Assembly (NCBI RefSeq): GCF_900182725.1
Contig: NZ_FXTO01000028.1
Location: forward strand, 1-44,445
DNA length: 44,445 nucleotides
Reading direction: 5' to 3'
Origin: Thalassovita litoralis
Lineage (GTDB): Bacteria > Pseudomonadota > Alphaproteobacteria > Rhodobacterales > Rhodobacteraceae
Positions within the stretch are counted from its first letter, which is position 1. The number at the start of each line of letters is the position of its first letter. Positions 23,559 through 31,883 of the stretch are shown here, in pieces. The notes under the pieces were generated by a model. The model saw nothing but the letters and a program-made list of their open reading frames with translations, was not told the DNA's origin and did no database searches. A program made the position numbers and the translations under genes.

Positions 23559-25757
23559 ATGCCCTATGCCCATAACGATCAATCGGCCCCGATTTTGCAC
23601 GCCCCGGCCCCCGATGTAAAAACCCGCCCCAAGCTGGAAGGCGGCAAACGCTTTACAATGAAATCGGAATTTTCACCCGCCGGAGACCAGCCCACAGCGA
23701 TTGCCGAACTGTCCCAAGGCGTGCTGGCAGGCGAACACGATCAGGTATTGCTGGGCGCAACCGGCACCGGCAAGACCTTTACCATGGCCAAGGTGATCGA
23801 AGAAACCCAGCGCCCCGCGATCATCCTTGCCCCGAACAAGACACTGGCCGCGCAATTATATGGGGAATTCAAGGGCTTCTTCCCCGACAACGCGGTGGAA
23901 TATTTCGTCAGCTATTACGACTATTACCAGCCCGAGGCCTATGTCCCGCGGTCCGACACCTATATCGAGAAAGAAAGCCAGATCAACGAACAGATCGACC
24001 GGATGCGCCACTCGGCCACGCGGGCGCTGCTGGAACGCGATGACGTGATCATCGTGGCCTCTGTGTCCTGCATCTACGGCATCGGGTCGGTGGAAACCTA
24101 TGGCGCGATGACACAGGATCTGAGCGCCGGCAGCGATTACGATCAGCGCGCCGTAATTGCCGATCTGGTCGCCCAGCAATACCGGCGCAACGATCAGGGG
24201 TTTCAGCGTGGTAGCTTCCGGGTGCGCGGTGACGTGCTGGAAATCTGGCCCGCCCACTTGGAAGACCGCGCTTGGCGGCTGTCGTTCTTTGGCGAGGAGT
24301 TGGAGGCGATCACCGAATTCGATCCCCTGACCGGGGAAAGAACCGATACGTTTGAACAAATCCGCATCTACGCGAATTCGCACTATGTCACGCCGAAACC
24401 AACGATGCAGCAGGCGATTCAAGAGATCAAAAAAGAACTGCGGCAGCAGTTGGACCTGATGACGAATTCCGGCAAATTGTTAGAGGCGCAGCGGCTGGAG
24501 CAGCGCACGAATTTCGATTTGGAGATGTTAGAGGCCACCGGCGTCTGCAACGGGATCGAGAATTACTCGCGCTATCTGACGGGGCGCGCACCGGGCGAGC
24601 CGCCCCCCACCCTGTTTGAATTCATCCCCGATCATGCCATTGTTTTCGCGGATGAATCCCACGTTTCCGTTCCGCAGATCGGCGGCATGTACAAGGGCGA
24701 CTTCCGCCGCAAATCCACGCTGGCGGAACATGGGTTCCGCCTGCCAAGCTGCATGGACAACCGCCCCCTGAAATTCGAGGAATGGGACGCCATGCGCCCG
24801 CAATCGGTGTTCGTGTCAGCCACCCCCGCAGCATGGGAAATGGAACAGACCGGCGGTGTTTTCACCGAACAGGTGATCCGCCCCACCGGATTGCTGGACC
24901 CGCTGGTAGAAATCCGCCCGGTGGACATGCAGGTGGACGACCTGCTGGACGAGGTGCGCCGCGTATCCGCCGCCGGGTTCCGCACATTGGTCACGACCCT
25001 GACGAAACGCATGGCCGAAGACCTGACCGAATACATGCACGAACAGGGCATTCGTGTGCGCTATATGCACAGCGACATTGATACGATCGAACGGATCGAG
25101 ATTTTGCGCGACCTGCGGCTGGGGGCGTTCGATGTGCTGATCGGGATCAACCTGCTGCGCGAGGGGCTGGATATTCCCGAATGCGGACTGGTGGCCATTC
25201 TGGACGCGGATAAAGAAGGGTTCCTGCGCTCTGAAACCTCCTTGATCCAGACCATCGGGCGGGCCGCGCGAAACGCCGAGGGGCGGGTCATCATGTATGC
25301 CGACCGGATCACCGGCTCTATGCAGCGGGCTTTGGATGAAACAGACCGCCGCCGCGCCAAGCAGATCGCCTATAACGAAGAACACGGCATCACCCCCGCC
25401 ACGGTGAAGAAGAATGTCGAGGACATTTTGGCCGGGCTGTATCAGGGCGATACGGATCAGTCCCGCGTTACAGCCAAGATCGACAAACCGCTGCATGGCG
25501 CCAACCTAGAGGCCCATCTGGACGGGCTGCGCAACGACATGCGCAAAGCCGCTGAAAATCTGGAATTCGAGGAAGCCGCCCGCGTGCGGGATGAAATCAA
25601 ACGGCTAGAGGCGGTCGATCTGGCGATTTCAGATGATCCTTTGGCACGGCAATCGGCGGTCGATAATGCCGTCGAAGCCGCCGCCGCCGGGCGGGGCCGC
25701 TCCACCGCCGGACGTCCGGGGCAACGCGGCGGCGTGAAACGACGCAAAGGGCGTTAA
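23559..25757 (+). CDS. uvrB: Excinuclease ABC subunit B
   Basis: Damage-verifying helicase-like subunit of nucleotide excision repair, loaded by UvrA and then recruiting UvrC. 732 residues. An N-terminal extension of about 30 residues precedes [19 protein letters not shown]. The Walker A is GATGTGKT (66-73), the damage-binding beta-hairpin [10 protein letters not shown] (119-128), the Walker B-type motif ADESH near 360, helicase motifs V and VI are [12 protein letters not shown] and QTIGRAARN, and the UVR motif for UvrC contact is [21 protein letters not shown] near 670-690. The C-terminus is basic and Gly/Arg-rich. Confidence 0.98.
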   Translation: MPYAHNDQSAPILHAPAPDVKTRPKLEGGKRFTMKSEFSPAGDQPTAIAELSQGVLAGEHDQVLLGATGTGKTFTMAKVIEETQRPAIILAPNKTLAAQLYGEFKGFFPDNAVEYFVSYYDYYQPEAYVPRSDTYIEKESQINEQIDRMRHSATRALLERDDVIIVASVSCIYGIGSVETYGAMTQDLSAGSDYDQRAVIADLVAQQYRRNDQGFQRGSFRVRGDVLEIWPAHLEDRAWRLSFFGEELEAITEFDPLTGERTDTFEQIRIYANSHYVTPKPTMQQAIQEIKKELRQQLDLMTNSGKLLEAQRLEQRTNFDLEMLEATGVCNGIENYSRYLTGRAPGEPPPTLFEFIPDHAIVFADESHVSVPQIGGMYKGDFRRKSTLAEHGFRLPSCMDNRPLKFEEWDAMRPQSVFVSATPAAWEMEQTGGVFTEQVIRPTGLLDPLVEIRPVDMQVDDLLDEVRRVSAAGFRTLVTTLTKRMAEDLTEYMHEQGIRVRYMHSDIDTIERIEILRDLRLGAFDVLIGINLLREGLDIPECGLVAILDADKEGFLRSETSLIQTIGRAARNAEGRVIMYADRITGSMQRALDETDRRRAKQIAYNEEHGITPATVKKNVEDILAGLYQGDTDQSRVTAKIDKPLHGANLEAHLDGLRNDMRKAAENLEFEEAARVRDEIKRLEAVDLAISDDPLARQSAVDNAVEAAAAGRGRSTAGRPGQRGGVKRRKGR

Positions 25758-25800
25758 GACGGGCTTACCCCACAGCCGTCAGGTTGAGGTCATGCGCAAC

Positions 25801-26106
25801 ATGAACTCTCCGCTATCGCCTGAAATCTGGCTGAACGATCTGTTCACGTCAAAAGCCGTGACGCAAGGCAGGGTCATCCGGCGCAAACGTCGGGATATTG
25901 AACGGTTTGTCGGAATGGAACCGTTCCTGAACGAAATCAACCGGCGCGGCTATCGCGCCATCGAAAACGCGGGGCAGATTGTGATTTTCTGCAACCAAGG
26001 CCCGATCCGTTGGCTTACACCGAACCGCCCGCCCCGCGTGGCGCCGCTTTCTTTCAAAGAAAGCGGACCGAAATCTTTTCAAGATTTCGGCATCACTCCC
26101 CGGTGA
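25801..26106 (+). CDS. Short conserved protein with palindrome-encoded tail
   Basis: About 101 residues. The first ~75 (MNSPLSPEIWLNDLFTSKAV, RVIRRKRRDIERFVG, FLNEINRRGYRAIENAGQIVIFCNQGPIRWL) match a small family common in Rhodobacteraceae that is sometimes labelled phosphoribosylanthranilate isomerase; it is far too short for that enzyme. The tail APLSFKESGPKSFQDFGI is encoded by two palindromes and so looks acquired by run-on into a repeat. ATG 25801 is preferred (GAGGT 10 nt upstream); ATG 25792 is also possible. It overlaps the convergent rhodanese gene by 14 bp. Confidence 0.6.
   Translation: MNSPLSPEIWLNDLFTSKAVTQGRVIRRKRRDIERFVGMEPFLNEINRRGYRAIENAGQIVIFCNQGPIRWLTPNRPPRVAPLSFKESGPKSFQDFGITPR
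26044..26090. repeat. Pair of perfect 23-bp palindromes
   Basis: First palindrome 26044-26066: CCGCTTTCTTT, one C, AAAGAAAGCGG. Second 26068-26090: CCGAAATCTT, TTC, AAGATTTCGG. They are separated by one base and lie at the meeting point of two convergent genes, where they can act as bidirectional terminators or as a dispersed REP-like element. Similar paired AAAG/CTTT palindromes are, as I recall, frequent in roseobacter genomes. Confidence 0.75.
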
Positions 26107-26698
26107 CGGTCAGGCCTAACATGCGCCAAGCGTGCATCCCACCCCGGTAATAATAAATCCGATCCGCCGGGTATCCCACCTCGATCATATTCCGAATGGC
26201 CGTGGGAGATTGCCCACACCAGTTGCCGTTACAAAACAGCGCCACCCGTTTCGGATTTTCACATTCCCATCCGTCGAAATCAGGCTCGCACCCCAGTTCC
26301 CCCAGATGATCAATCACCTGCGTATAGGGGACATTCACTGCACCGGGAATCGACCCTCCCTCGAACCAGCTTGGCGTGCGCGAATCCATCACCACAACCT
26401 CTGGGTCTTTCAGCATGTCCATCAGCTCCAACTCGCCGATTGTCGTCACCCCTTCGGCGGGGGTCATCGGTTGAATACAAAAGGGCGGACACTCGCGCGA
26501 GGTCTTGGCCCATTCCCCCGTGACCTGATGCTCGGTATCCTGAATCCGTTCAATCACCACTTCTCCATCCACGGTTGGCACGGTAACAACAGGCAGATCA
26601 GGCCGGATTTTCACCTTTAACGCATCATTCTGCGCCACGCCTTCGGCAGCCAGCGGTGACGCCATCATCAATGCAGCAATCAGGGCAATAAATCTCAT
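26093..26698 (-). CDS. Periplasmic rhodanese-like sulfurtransferase
   Basis: 201 residues with a signal peptide (MRFIALIAALMMASPLAAEG). The single rhodanese domain (about 85-200) carries the active Cys in ALFCNGNWCGQSPTA (loop Cys-Asn-Gly-Asn-Trp-Cys). Typical motifs are VVVMDSRTPSWFEGGSIPGAVNVPY and YYYRGGMHAWRMLGL. Three further Cys occur in the N-terminal CPPFCIQP and in GCEPDFDGWECENP, which may form disulfides outside the cytoplasm. Substrate unknown. It is divergent from the exported protein gene at 26870. Confidence 0.85.
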   Translation of the reverse strand: MRFIALIAALMMASPLAAEGVAQNDALKVKIRPDLPVVTVPTVDGEVVIERIQDTEHQVTGEWAKTSRECPPFCIQPMTPAEGVTTIGELELMDMLKDPEVVVMDSRTPSWFEGGSIPGAVNVPYTQVIDHLGELGCEPDFDGWECENPKRVALFCNGNWCGQSPTAIRNMIEVGYPADRIYYYRGGMHAWRMLGLTVTGE

Positions 26699-26869
26699 TG
26701 GATCTCCTCCTCACAAACTATTCTGACAAACACGCCTTTCCCTGCGCCATTCGGCCCGATTGAAACAACACGACGGTTCCGGCATACTGCGGCACAGGGT
26801 AACAAATCCGCGCGCAGGATACAGGTGAAATCGCCGGGCTGCGCCATTCGGGGCCAGAGGCAGTACAAT

Positions 26870-27181
26870 ATGAAACACGTTCTTCGCAGCCTTTTGATAG
26901 CTTGCGTTTTTTTTCCGGCGACAGCCCAGACCGTTGCGGCAGGCCCAATTGAGCGGGCTTGTCTGTCATCCCCGCGCCAAGGGGCCAACTGGCGCCTGTG
27001 CGGCTGCATCCAACGCGTTGCGGACCAAACCCTGACACATGCCGATCAACGTATGGCGGCGAAATTCTTCTCGGATCCGCACCGCGCACAGGAAGTCCGG
27101 CAATCCAGCAATATCCGGCACGAAGAATTCTGGACGCGCTACAAGGAATTTGGCGCAACCGCTGCTGCGGCCTGTAGCTGA
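26870..27181 (+). CDS. Small exported Cys-containing protein
   Basis: 103 residues from ATG 26870 (AGAGG at 26856-26860). The signal peptide is KHVLRSLLIACVFFPATAQTVAAG, followed by IERACLSSPRQGANWRLCGCIQRVADQTLTHADQRMAAKFFSDPHRAQ and a C-terminal YKEFGATAAAACS. Four Cys in the mature part suggest two disulfides. The family is widespread in Rhodobacteraceae and is sometimes labelled arginine transporter, for which the sequence gives no support. Function unknown. It is divergent from the periplasmic rhodanese. Confidence 0.7.
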   Translation: MKHVLRSLLIACVFFPATAQTVAAGPIERACLSSPRQGANWRLCGCIQRVADQTLTHADQRMAAKFFSDPHRAQEVRQSSNIRHEEFWTRYKEFGATAAAACS

Positions 27182-27298
27182 CCTGTCTGCAAACACAGTT
27201 TCCCGAACGCCATAAGTCCCCCGCAAATCTGGCCCAATCGGCCTGTATTGCCACCGTCGCATCCTTGCGCCATGATCCGGGGCAAGGAGAAAACAATT

Positions 27299-27754
27299 AT
27301 GCGTAAATTTCTGGTGATCCTTGACGATAGCCGCGAATGCCTGAACGCGATGCGGTTCGCGGCCATGCGGGCAGCAAAAACCGGAGGTGCCGTGCAAATC
27401 CTTTCGGTCATTCCCCCAGAGGAGTTCAACCACTGGATCGGCGTGTCCGACATCATGCGCGAAGAAGCGCGGGAACGGATTACCGTTCATTACGAGGTCT
27501 TTGCCAAATGGATGCGGGACCGCCAGAATATCGACCCCGAGCTGATCATCCGCGAAGGCGAAGCCGTCACCGAAATTCTGGCCCAGATCAAGGACGATCC
27601 CGAAGTCGGCGTTCTGGTGCTGGGCGCTGGCGTGGATCGCAAAGGCCCCGGTCCGCTGGTCACACAGCTTAGCCGCAGCGCGGGAACCCTGCCCGTTCCC
27701 ATCACCATCGTTCCCGGTGACATGTCCAAGGAACGACTGGAGGCAATTACCTGA
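27299..27754 (+). CDS. Universal stress protein, single domain
   Basis: 151 residues starting MRKFLVILDDSRECLNAMRFA at ATG 27299, with AAGGAGA about 8 nt upstream. UspA fold: an N-terminal strand with the Asp-Asp-Ser loop, and the C-terminal nucleotide-binding region VLVLGAGVDRKGPGPLVTQLSRSAGTLPVPITIVPG, a variant of the G-2x-G-9x-G(S/T) motif. It probably binds ATP or another nucleotide. Followed by the exported protein gene at 27789 after 34 bp, possibly co-transcribed. Confidence 0.85.
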   Translation: MRKFLVILDDSRECLNAMRFAAMRAAKTGGAVQILSVIPPEEFNHWIGVSDIMREEARERITVHYEVFAKWMRDRQNIDPELIIREGEAVTEILAQIKDDPEVGVLVLGAGVDRKGPGPLVTQLSRSAGTLPVPITIVPGDMSKERLEAIT

Positions 27755-27788
27755 TCCGAACGCCCCGTTCCTGCAAAGGAGAATCAAC

Positions 27789-28871
27789 ATGACCGCCCTG
27801 CGCCTTTTTTTGCTTTGGCTTTTGTGCCTGCCCCTTGTTTTGATCCTGCCACAGGCAGGCACAGCACAGCAGCGCAGCATTGCGCAGGACGTATTCAAGC
27901 CAGATTGGCTTGGGCGGCAGGAAGCCCGCTATTTGCAGGCCGGGCTGACGCTGGAGGGGCTATATCTCGGGCTGCTGGATGGCGAATGGGGAAAAGGCAG
28001 CCAATCGGCCTTGGACCGCTATCTAAGCGCCCGTGGGCAGGGGACACGGGCCATTGTCTATGGCGATCTGCTGCCACTGGTCACAGCCACGCAAGCCACC
28101 ATTCAAATCGAATTCTGGCAGGGTGTGAACGATTTCCCCAAGAAAGCAACCTTTCTGGCTCCGATGGCTTTGATGCAGCCAGACACGACAGCCGAGCATT
28201 TCACCCTGAAATCAGGGGATGGAAGCCTGCTGGTGCGCCTGATCGAAAACGACAAGGATCAGACCATCTCTATGCACCAATGGCTGATCGACAATCACGC
28301 CGGTTCCACCAAAGAGCTATACCGAAATTATTCTGATCAACGGCTGATCACCTCGGGCCTGCTGAAAAGCGGCAAAACCGTATATTTACGCTCGGAATAT
28401 GCAAAATCGAACAGCATCGTCACCGTGTTGGTACAATATGAACCCTTTCAAAAGATGCGGGGACAGATGATTGCCGCCTCGATCTCTTACGAAGGGTATG
28501 GAACTGCAATAGGGCTACCCCAAGGAAGCGCCATAGGCGACTTGTTGAACCTGAACCGCGAAACCGCACGCCCGTCTGAACCTGTCAGACCCGTCTTTGG
28601 GTCAGGGGGATCAGGGGGTGATGGCGCGGGCGGCGGCGGGGGCATTTCCCGCCCGGCCCCCATCATGCGGCCTGAACAACCACCCCAAGGCAACCAACCC
28701 GCCCCGCCAACAGGCGGCGGGATTGGCATCGCACGCCCGGCCCCCGGCACAGGGCCATCACAACCCGGCATCGGCGCAGGCGGATCCGGCGGCGGAATCG
28801 CCCGTCCGGCGGCCCCTATTGCCGCCAACAGTCTGAGTTTTGCCATCCCCTCCCTTCCCCCGGCCGAGTGA
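27789..28871 (+). CDS. Exported protein with peptidoglycan-binding-like motif and Gly/Pro-rich tail
   Basis: 360 residues from ATG 27789 (AAAGGAG upstream). The signal peptide is MTALRLFLLWLLCLPLVLIL followed by PQAGTAQ. The segment ARYLQAGLTLEGLYLGLLDGEWGKGSQSALDRYL resembles a peptidoglycan-binding type 1 repeat. The middle part (about 100-255) is a globular domain I do not recognise (VNDFPKKATFLAPMALMQPDT, then GKTVYLRSEYAKSN). The last ~100 residues are low-complexity Gly/Pro/Ala with repeated GGGI-RPAP units. Probably periplasmic or cell-wall associated. It follows the stress-protein gene by 34 bp. Confidence 0.65.
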   Translation: MTALRLFLLWLLCLPLVLILPQAGTAQQRSIAQDVFKPDWLGRQEARYLQAGLTLEGLYLGLLDGEWGKGSQSALDRYLSARGQGTRAIVYGDLLPLVTATQATIQIEFWQGVNDFPKKATFLAPMALMQPDTTAEHFTLKSGDGSLLVRLIENDKDQTISMHQWLIDNHAGSTKELYRNYSDQRLITSGLLKSGKTVYLRSEYAKSNSIVTVLVQYEPFQKMRGQMIAASISYEGYGTAIGLPQGSAIGDLLNLNRETARPSEPVRPVFGSGGSGGDGAGGGGGISRPAPIMRPEQPPQGNQPAPPTGGGIGIARPAPGTGPSQPGIGAGGSGGGIARPAAPIAANSLSFAIPSLPPAE

Positions 28872-28899
28872 CGCAATTACTTTAGAATCATTCCAAACC

Positions 28900-28928
28900 T
28901 TGACTCCACGCCTGTCGGGGCGCATATC
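28900..28928 (+). promoter_or_regulatory. Promoter of the NifU-like gene
   Basis: TTGACT (28900-28905), 17 bp, CATATC (28923-28928), 29 bp before the ATG. Good match to alphaproteobacterial housekeeping promoters. Confidence 0.6.
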
Positions 28929-28957
28929 CTTGGCAAGACACAAAAGGTACGCAGAAG

Positions 28958-29521
28958 ATGTTTATTCAAACCGAGTCGACACCGAACCCCGCAACGTTGA
29001 AATTCCTGCCCGGTCAGTCCGTTCTGGATGCTGGAACTGCGGATTTCCCCTCGGCTGACGGGGCGGAAAAATCGCCGCTGGCGCAGCGTATTTTCTCGGT
29101 AAACGGCGTGGCTGGCGTGTTCTTTGGCACTGATTTCGTGACTGTGACCAAATCGGACACGGTGGAATGGGATCACATAAAGCCCTCGATCCTTGGCGCA
29201 ATCATGGAACATTTCCAATCCGGCCAGCCCGTAATGGCAGGCGAGGCCAGCGCATCGGGCGGACATGCGGACCATGATGGCCCGGATGCGGAAATCGTGG
29301 GTCAGATCAAGGAATTGCTGGACACCCGCGTGCGCCCCGCCGTGGCGCAGGATGGCGGCGACATCACGTTCCACGGGTTCGATCGTGGCGTGGTCTATCT
29401 GCATATGCAGGGGGCTTGCGCCGGTTGCCCGTCTTCGACGCTGACGCTGAAAATGGGGATCGAAAACCTGCTACGTCACTACATCCCCGAAGTGACCGAG
29501 GTACGCCCCGTTGCCGTCTGA
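28958..29521 (+). CDS. NifU-family Fe-S scaffold/carrier (Nfu type)
   Basis: 187 residues. An N-terminal Nfu_N domain (MFIQTESTPNPATLKFLPG through VEWDHIKPSILGAIMEHF, about 1-90) is followed by a short acidic/His linker (GGHADHDGPD). The NifU C-terminal domain (about 105-185) has the Fe-S ligands in MQGACAGCPSSTLTLKMGIENLL. Such proteins carry 4Fe-4S clusters from the assembly machinery to apo-enzymes. Same design as mitochondrial NFU1. Own promoter; a hairpin follows. Confidence 0.93.
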   Translation: MFIQTESTPNPATLKFLPGQSVLDAGTADFPSADGAEKSPLAQRIFSVNGVAGVFFGTDFVTVTKSDTVEWDHIKPSILGAIMEHFQSGQPVMAGEASASGGHADHDGPDAEIVGQIKELLDTRVRPAVAQDGGDITFHGFDRGVVYLHMQGACAGCPSSTLTLKMGIENLLRHYIPEVTEVRPVAV

Positions 29522-29546
29522 GGACCGGACATCCAGAACAGTGCCA

Positions 29547-29569
29547 GCGGAGTTTGTCAGAAACTCCGC
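29547..29569 (+). terminator. Hairpin after the NifU-like gene
   Basis: GCGGAGTTT (29547-29555), loop GTCAG, AAACTCCGC (29561-29569). A perfect 9-bp stem 25 bp after the stop; no T-run follows, so termination is only probable. Confidence 0.5.
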
Positions 29570-29634
29570 CCCGGACCTCCTGAGGAAATCCTCCCCCGCT
29601 TGCCGAAGCCTTTCGCAATGGCCATAAGGCACTT

Positions 29635-30222
29635 ATGACTGATGCGCCCCTGATCCTTGCGTTCGACACCTCCGGCCCGCATGTGACAGCGGCTTTGCTG
29701 GCGGGCGAGGATATTCTGACCCAGCGGTCCGAGGAGATGCCGCGCGGCCAGGCCGAACGCCTTCTGCCGCTACTGGAGGAGGTTCTAGCCGAGGCGGGCA
29801 AAACCTTTACCGACCTCACCCGCATCGCCGTCGGCACCGGCCCAGGCAATTTCACCGGCATCCGCATTTCCGTGGCTGCGGCACGGGGGCTGGCGATGGC
29901 ACTGGACATCCCCGCCATCGGCGTCTCGCTACTTGATACCACCCAATTCCTGTCGCACTGGTCCCCGGTCGCCATGCCCGCCCCGCGCGGGCAATTCTAC
30001 CTGATGGATTTCGACAAGATGCGGGAGCCTGTGCTGATCGAACGCCTGCCCAATTTTGCCGTGGCCCTTTCGACAGAACACACCCCTGCCCAACATGTCG
30101 CAATGATGGCCCGCCTCGCCGCCATACGCACGCCCGGCACCGCCCCGGCCCCGCTTTATGTCAAACCGGCTGATGCGGCCCCTTCAAAAGACGCCCCGCC
30201 GGTGATCCTTGACGATGCCTGA
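29635..30222 (+). CDS. tsaB: tRNA threonylcarbamoyladenosine biosynthesis protein TsaB
   Basis: 195 residues; partner of TsaD in making t6A37 on ANN-decoding tRNAs. ASKHA-fold motifs: ILAFDTSGPHVTAALL at the N-terminus and IAVGTGPGNFTGIRISVAAARGLAMAL, which is diagnostic. The C-terminus APAPLYVKPADAAPS matches the family. It overlaps rimI by 8 bp, the classical tsaB-rimI arrangement. Confidence 0.93.
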   Translation: MTDAPLILAFDTSGPHVTAALLAGEDILTQRSEEMPRGQAERLLPLLEEVLAEAGKTFTDLTRIAVGTGPGNFTGIRISVAAARGLAMALDIPAIGVSLLDTTQFLSHWSPVAMPAPRGQFYLMDFDKMREPVLIERLPNFAVALSTEHTPAQHVAMMARLAAIRTPGTAPAPLYVKPADAAPSKDAPPVILDDA

Positions 30223-30643
30223 ACTGACGCCCGAACATCTGGCCGATCTGCATAAACGGGCCTTTACCAGCCAACGCCCGTGGACCGCGAAAGAATTCGC
30301 CGGGTTGCTGGAATCCCCGCTGGTCTTCTGTGTCGGGGACGCCCGCGCCTTTGCGCTTGGCCGCGTCATCGCAGACGAGGCAGAACTGCTGACGCTTGCC
30401 ACCGCCCCGGCATATCAGCGTCAGGGGATCGGGCGCCATATGTTGACAGCCTATGAAAACACGGCGCAATCCCGTGGTGCGGCCCGCAGCTTTCTGGAAG
30501 TGGCGGCGGATAACGCCCCGGCCATCGCGCTGTATCAAACCGCAGGTTACGCGCAGGACGGGTTGCGCCCGAACTACTATCGCACCATGACCGGCGACAC
30601 GGTAGACGCTGTGCTAATGTCGCGCTTATTGCCCCGGCGTTAA
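30215..30643 (+). CDS. rimI: GNAT acetyltransferase, RimI type
   Basis: 142 residues from ATG 30215. GNAT fold with the acetyl-CoA loop LATAPAYQRQGIGRHML (Q/RxxGxG/A) and the C-terminal FLEVAADNAPAIALYQTAGYAQDGLRPNYY. RimI acetylates the N-terminal Ala of ribosomal protein S18; coupling with tsaB supports the call, though GNAT substrates cannot be proven from sequence. Confidence 0.85.
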   Translation: MPELTPEHLADLHKRAFTSQRPWTAKEFAGLLESPLVFCVGDARAFALGRVIADEAELLTLATAPAYQRQGIGRHMLTAYENTAQSRGAARSFLEVAADNAPAIALYQTAGYAQDGLRPNYYRTMTGDTVDAVLMSRLLPRR

Positions 30644-30688
30644 CTGTCCAAATGGTCAAAAACACGGCATCGAAACCCTAGTTTCCTG

Positions 30689-30718
30689 TTGACCCCTGCG
30701 CCCGCCTGCGGCCTAAAT
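30689..30718 (+). promoter_or_regulatory. Candidate promoter of the BMP transporter operon
   Basis: TTGACC (30689-30694) and CTAAAT (30713-30718) with an 18-bp spacer containing CGC elements often seen in alphaproteobacterial promoters. It lies about 90 bp before the ATG at 30810, leaving a 5' leader. Confidence 0.5.
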
Positions 30719-30809
30719 TCAAACAGAACAGATGCAATCTGCTCGTGCGACAAGATTCAAAGGCGCCCGTTTTCAGATGGTGCCATTTCAACACTGCGGG
30801 AGACTATAA

Positions 30810-31811
30810 ATGACCCTGATGACCAAATTCTTGGGCGCTGCGGCTGCTTTGGCGCTAAGCGCGGGCACGCTGGCTGCCGACCCGGCCCTGATCTTTGATC
30901 TGGGCGGCAAGTTTGACAAATCCTTCAACGAAGCCGCCTTTACTGGCGCAAGCCGCTGGGCCACAGAAACCGGCGGAACCTTCCGTGAAATAGAACTGCA
31001 ATCCGAAGCCCAGCGCGAACAAGCGCTGCGCCGTTTTGCCGAAGCCGGGGCAAACCCGATCATCACTATGGGCTTTGGCATGGCTGATCCGCTCAGCAGC
31101 GTAGCCCCCGATTACCCCGATACCAAATTCGTCGTGATCGACGTGACCTGGATTGAAGGCGCGAATATCCGTCAGATTGGTTTCGCGGAACACGAAGGGT
31201 CATATCTGGTCGGGATGCTGGCCGCGATGGCATCGAAATCCGGCGCTGTCGGTTTTGTCGGCGGTATGGATGTTCCGCTGATCCGGCATTTTGGCTGCGG
31301 CTATGCCCAGGGCGTGAAGGCCGTAAACCCCGATGCAAAGGTGATCGCCAACATGACCGGCACCACCCCCGCCGCGTGGAATGACCCGGTCAAAGGGTCT
31401 GAATTGACCAAGGCCCAAATCAGCCAAGGCGCGGACGTGGTGTATGCTGCGGCTGGCGGCACCGGCGTGGGCGTGTTGCAAACTGCTGCCGACGAAAACA
31501 TCCTGTCTATCGGCGTGGACAGCAACCAAAACTACCTGCACCCCGGTAAGGTTCTGACCTCGATGCTGAAACGGGTGGACGTGGCCGTTTATGACGCCAT
31601 GAAAGCGGGCGACGCGGTGGAAACCGGCGGTGTCACCATTCTGGGCCTTGCCGACGATGGCGTAGGCTACGCGCTGGACGAACATAATGCGGCGCTGATC
31701 ACCCCGGAAATGAAAGCTGCCGTGGATGCCGCCCGCGAAAAAATCATCGCAGGCGATCTGAAAGTGGTCAGCTATTACGAAAACGATAGCTGCCCGGTTC
31801 TGGATTTCTGA
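30810..31811 (+). CDS. BMP-family ABC transporter substrate-binding protein (nucleoside type)
   Basis: 333 residues. The signal peptide (MTLMTKFLGAAAALALSAGTLAA) has no lipobox Cys, so the protein is periplasmic and soluble. BMP/PnrA fold motifs: FDLGGKFDKSFNEAAFTGA, IITMGFGMADPLSSVA, FVVIDVTWI, IRQIGFAEHEGSYLVGMLAA, VGFVGGMDVPLIRHFGCGYAQGV and SIGVDSNQNYLHPGKVLTSMLKRVDVAVYDAM. The family binds purine nucleosides such as inosine and guanosine, and the ABC partners downstream are of the matching type. A stem-loop with a T-run after the stop may keep expression of the transporter subunits lower than that of the binding protein. Confidence 0.9.
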   Translation: MTLMTKFLGAAAALALSAGTLAADPALIFDLGGKFDKSFNEAAFTGASRWATETGGTFREIELQSEAQREQALRRFAEAGANPIITMGFGMADPLSSVAPDYPDTKFVVIDVTWIEGANIRQIGFAEHEGSYLVGMLAAMASKSGAVGFVGGMDVPLIRHFGCGYAQGVKAVNPDAKVIANMTGTTPAAWNDPVKGSELTKAQISQGADVVYAAAGGTGVGVLQTAADENILSIGVDSNQNYLHPGKVLTSMLKRVDVAVYDAMKAGDAVETGGVTILGLADDGVGYALDEHNAALITPEMKAAVDAAREKIIAGDLKVVSYYENDSCPVLDF

Positions 31812-31835
31812 TCCACATCCCGAAACAGACCTATC

Positions 31836-31867
31836 GGGCCGTGCTGAACCCTTGGCGCGGCCCTTTT
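31836..31867 (+). terminator. Attenuator-like terminator inside the transporter operon
   Basis: GGGCCGTGC (31836-31844) pairs with GCGCGGCCC (31855-31863), one G-T wobble, loop 10 nt, then TTTT (31864-31867). It lies between the binding-protein gene and the ATPase gene. Confidence 0.7.
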
Positions 31868-31883
31868 CCTAAGCGGGGTCCAG

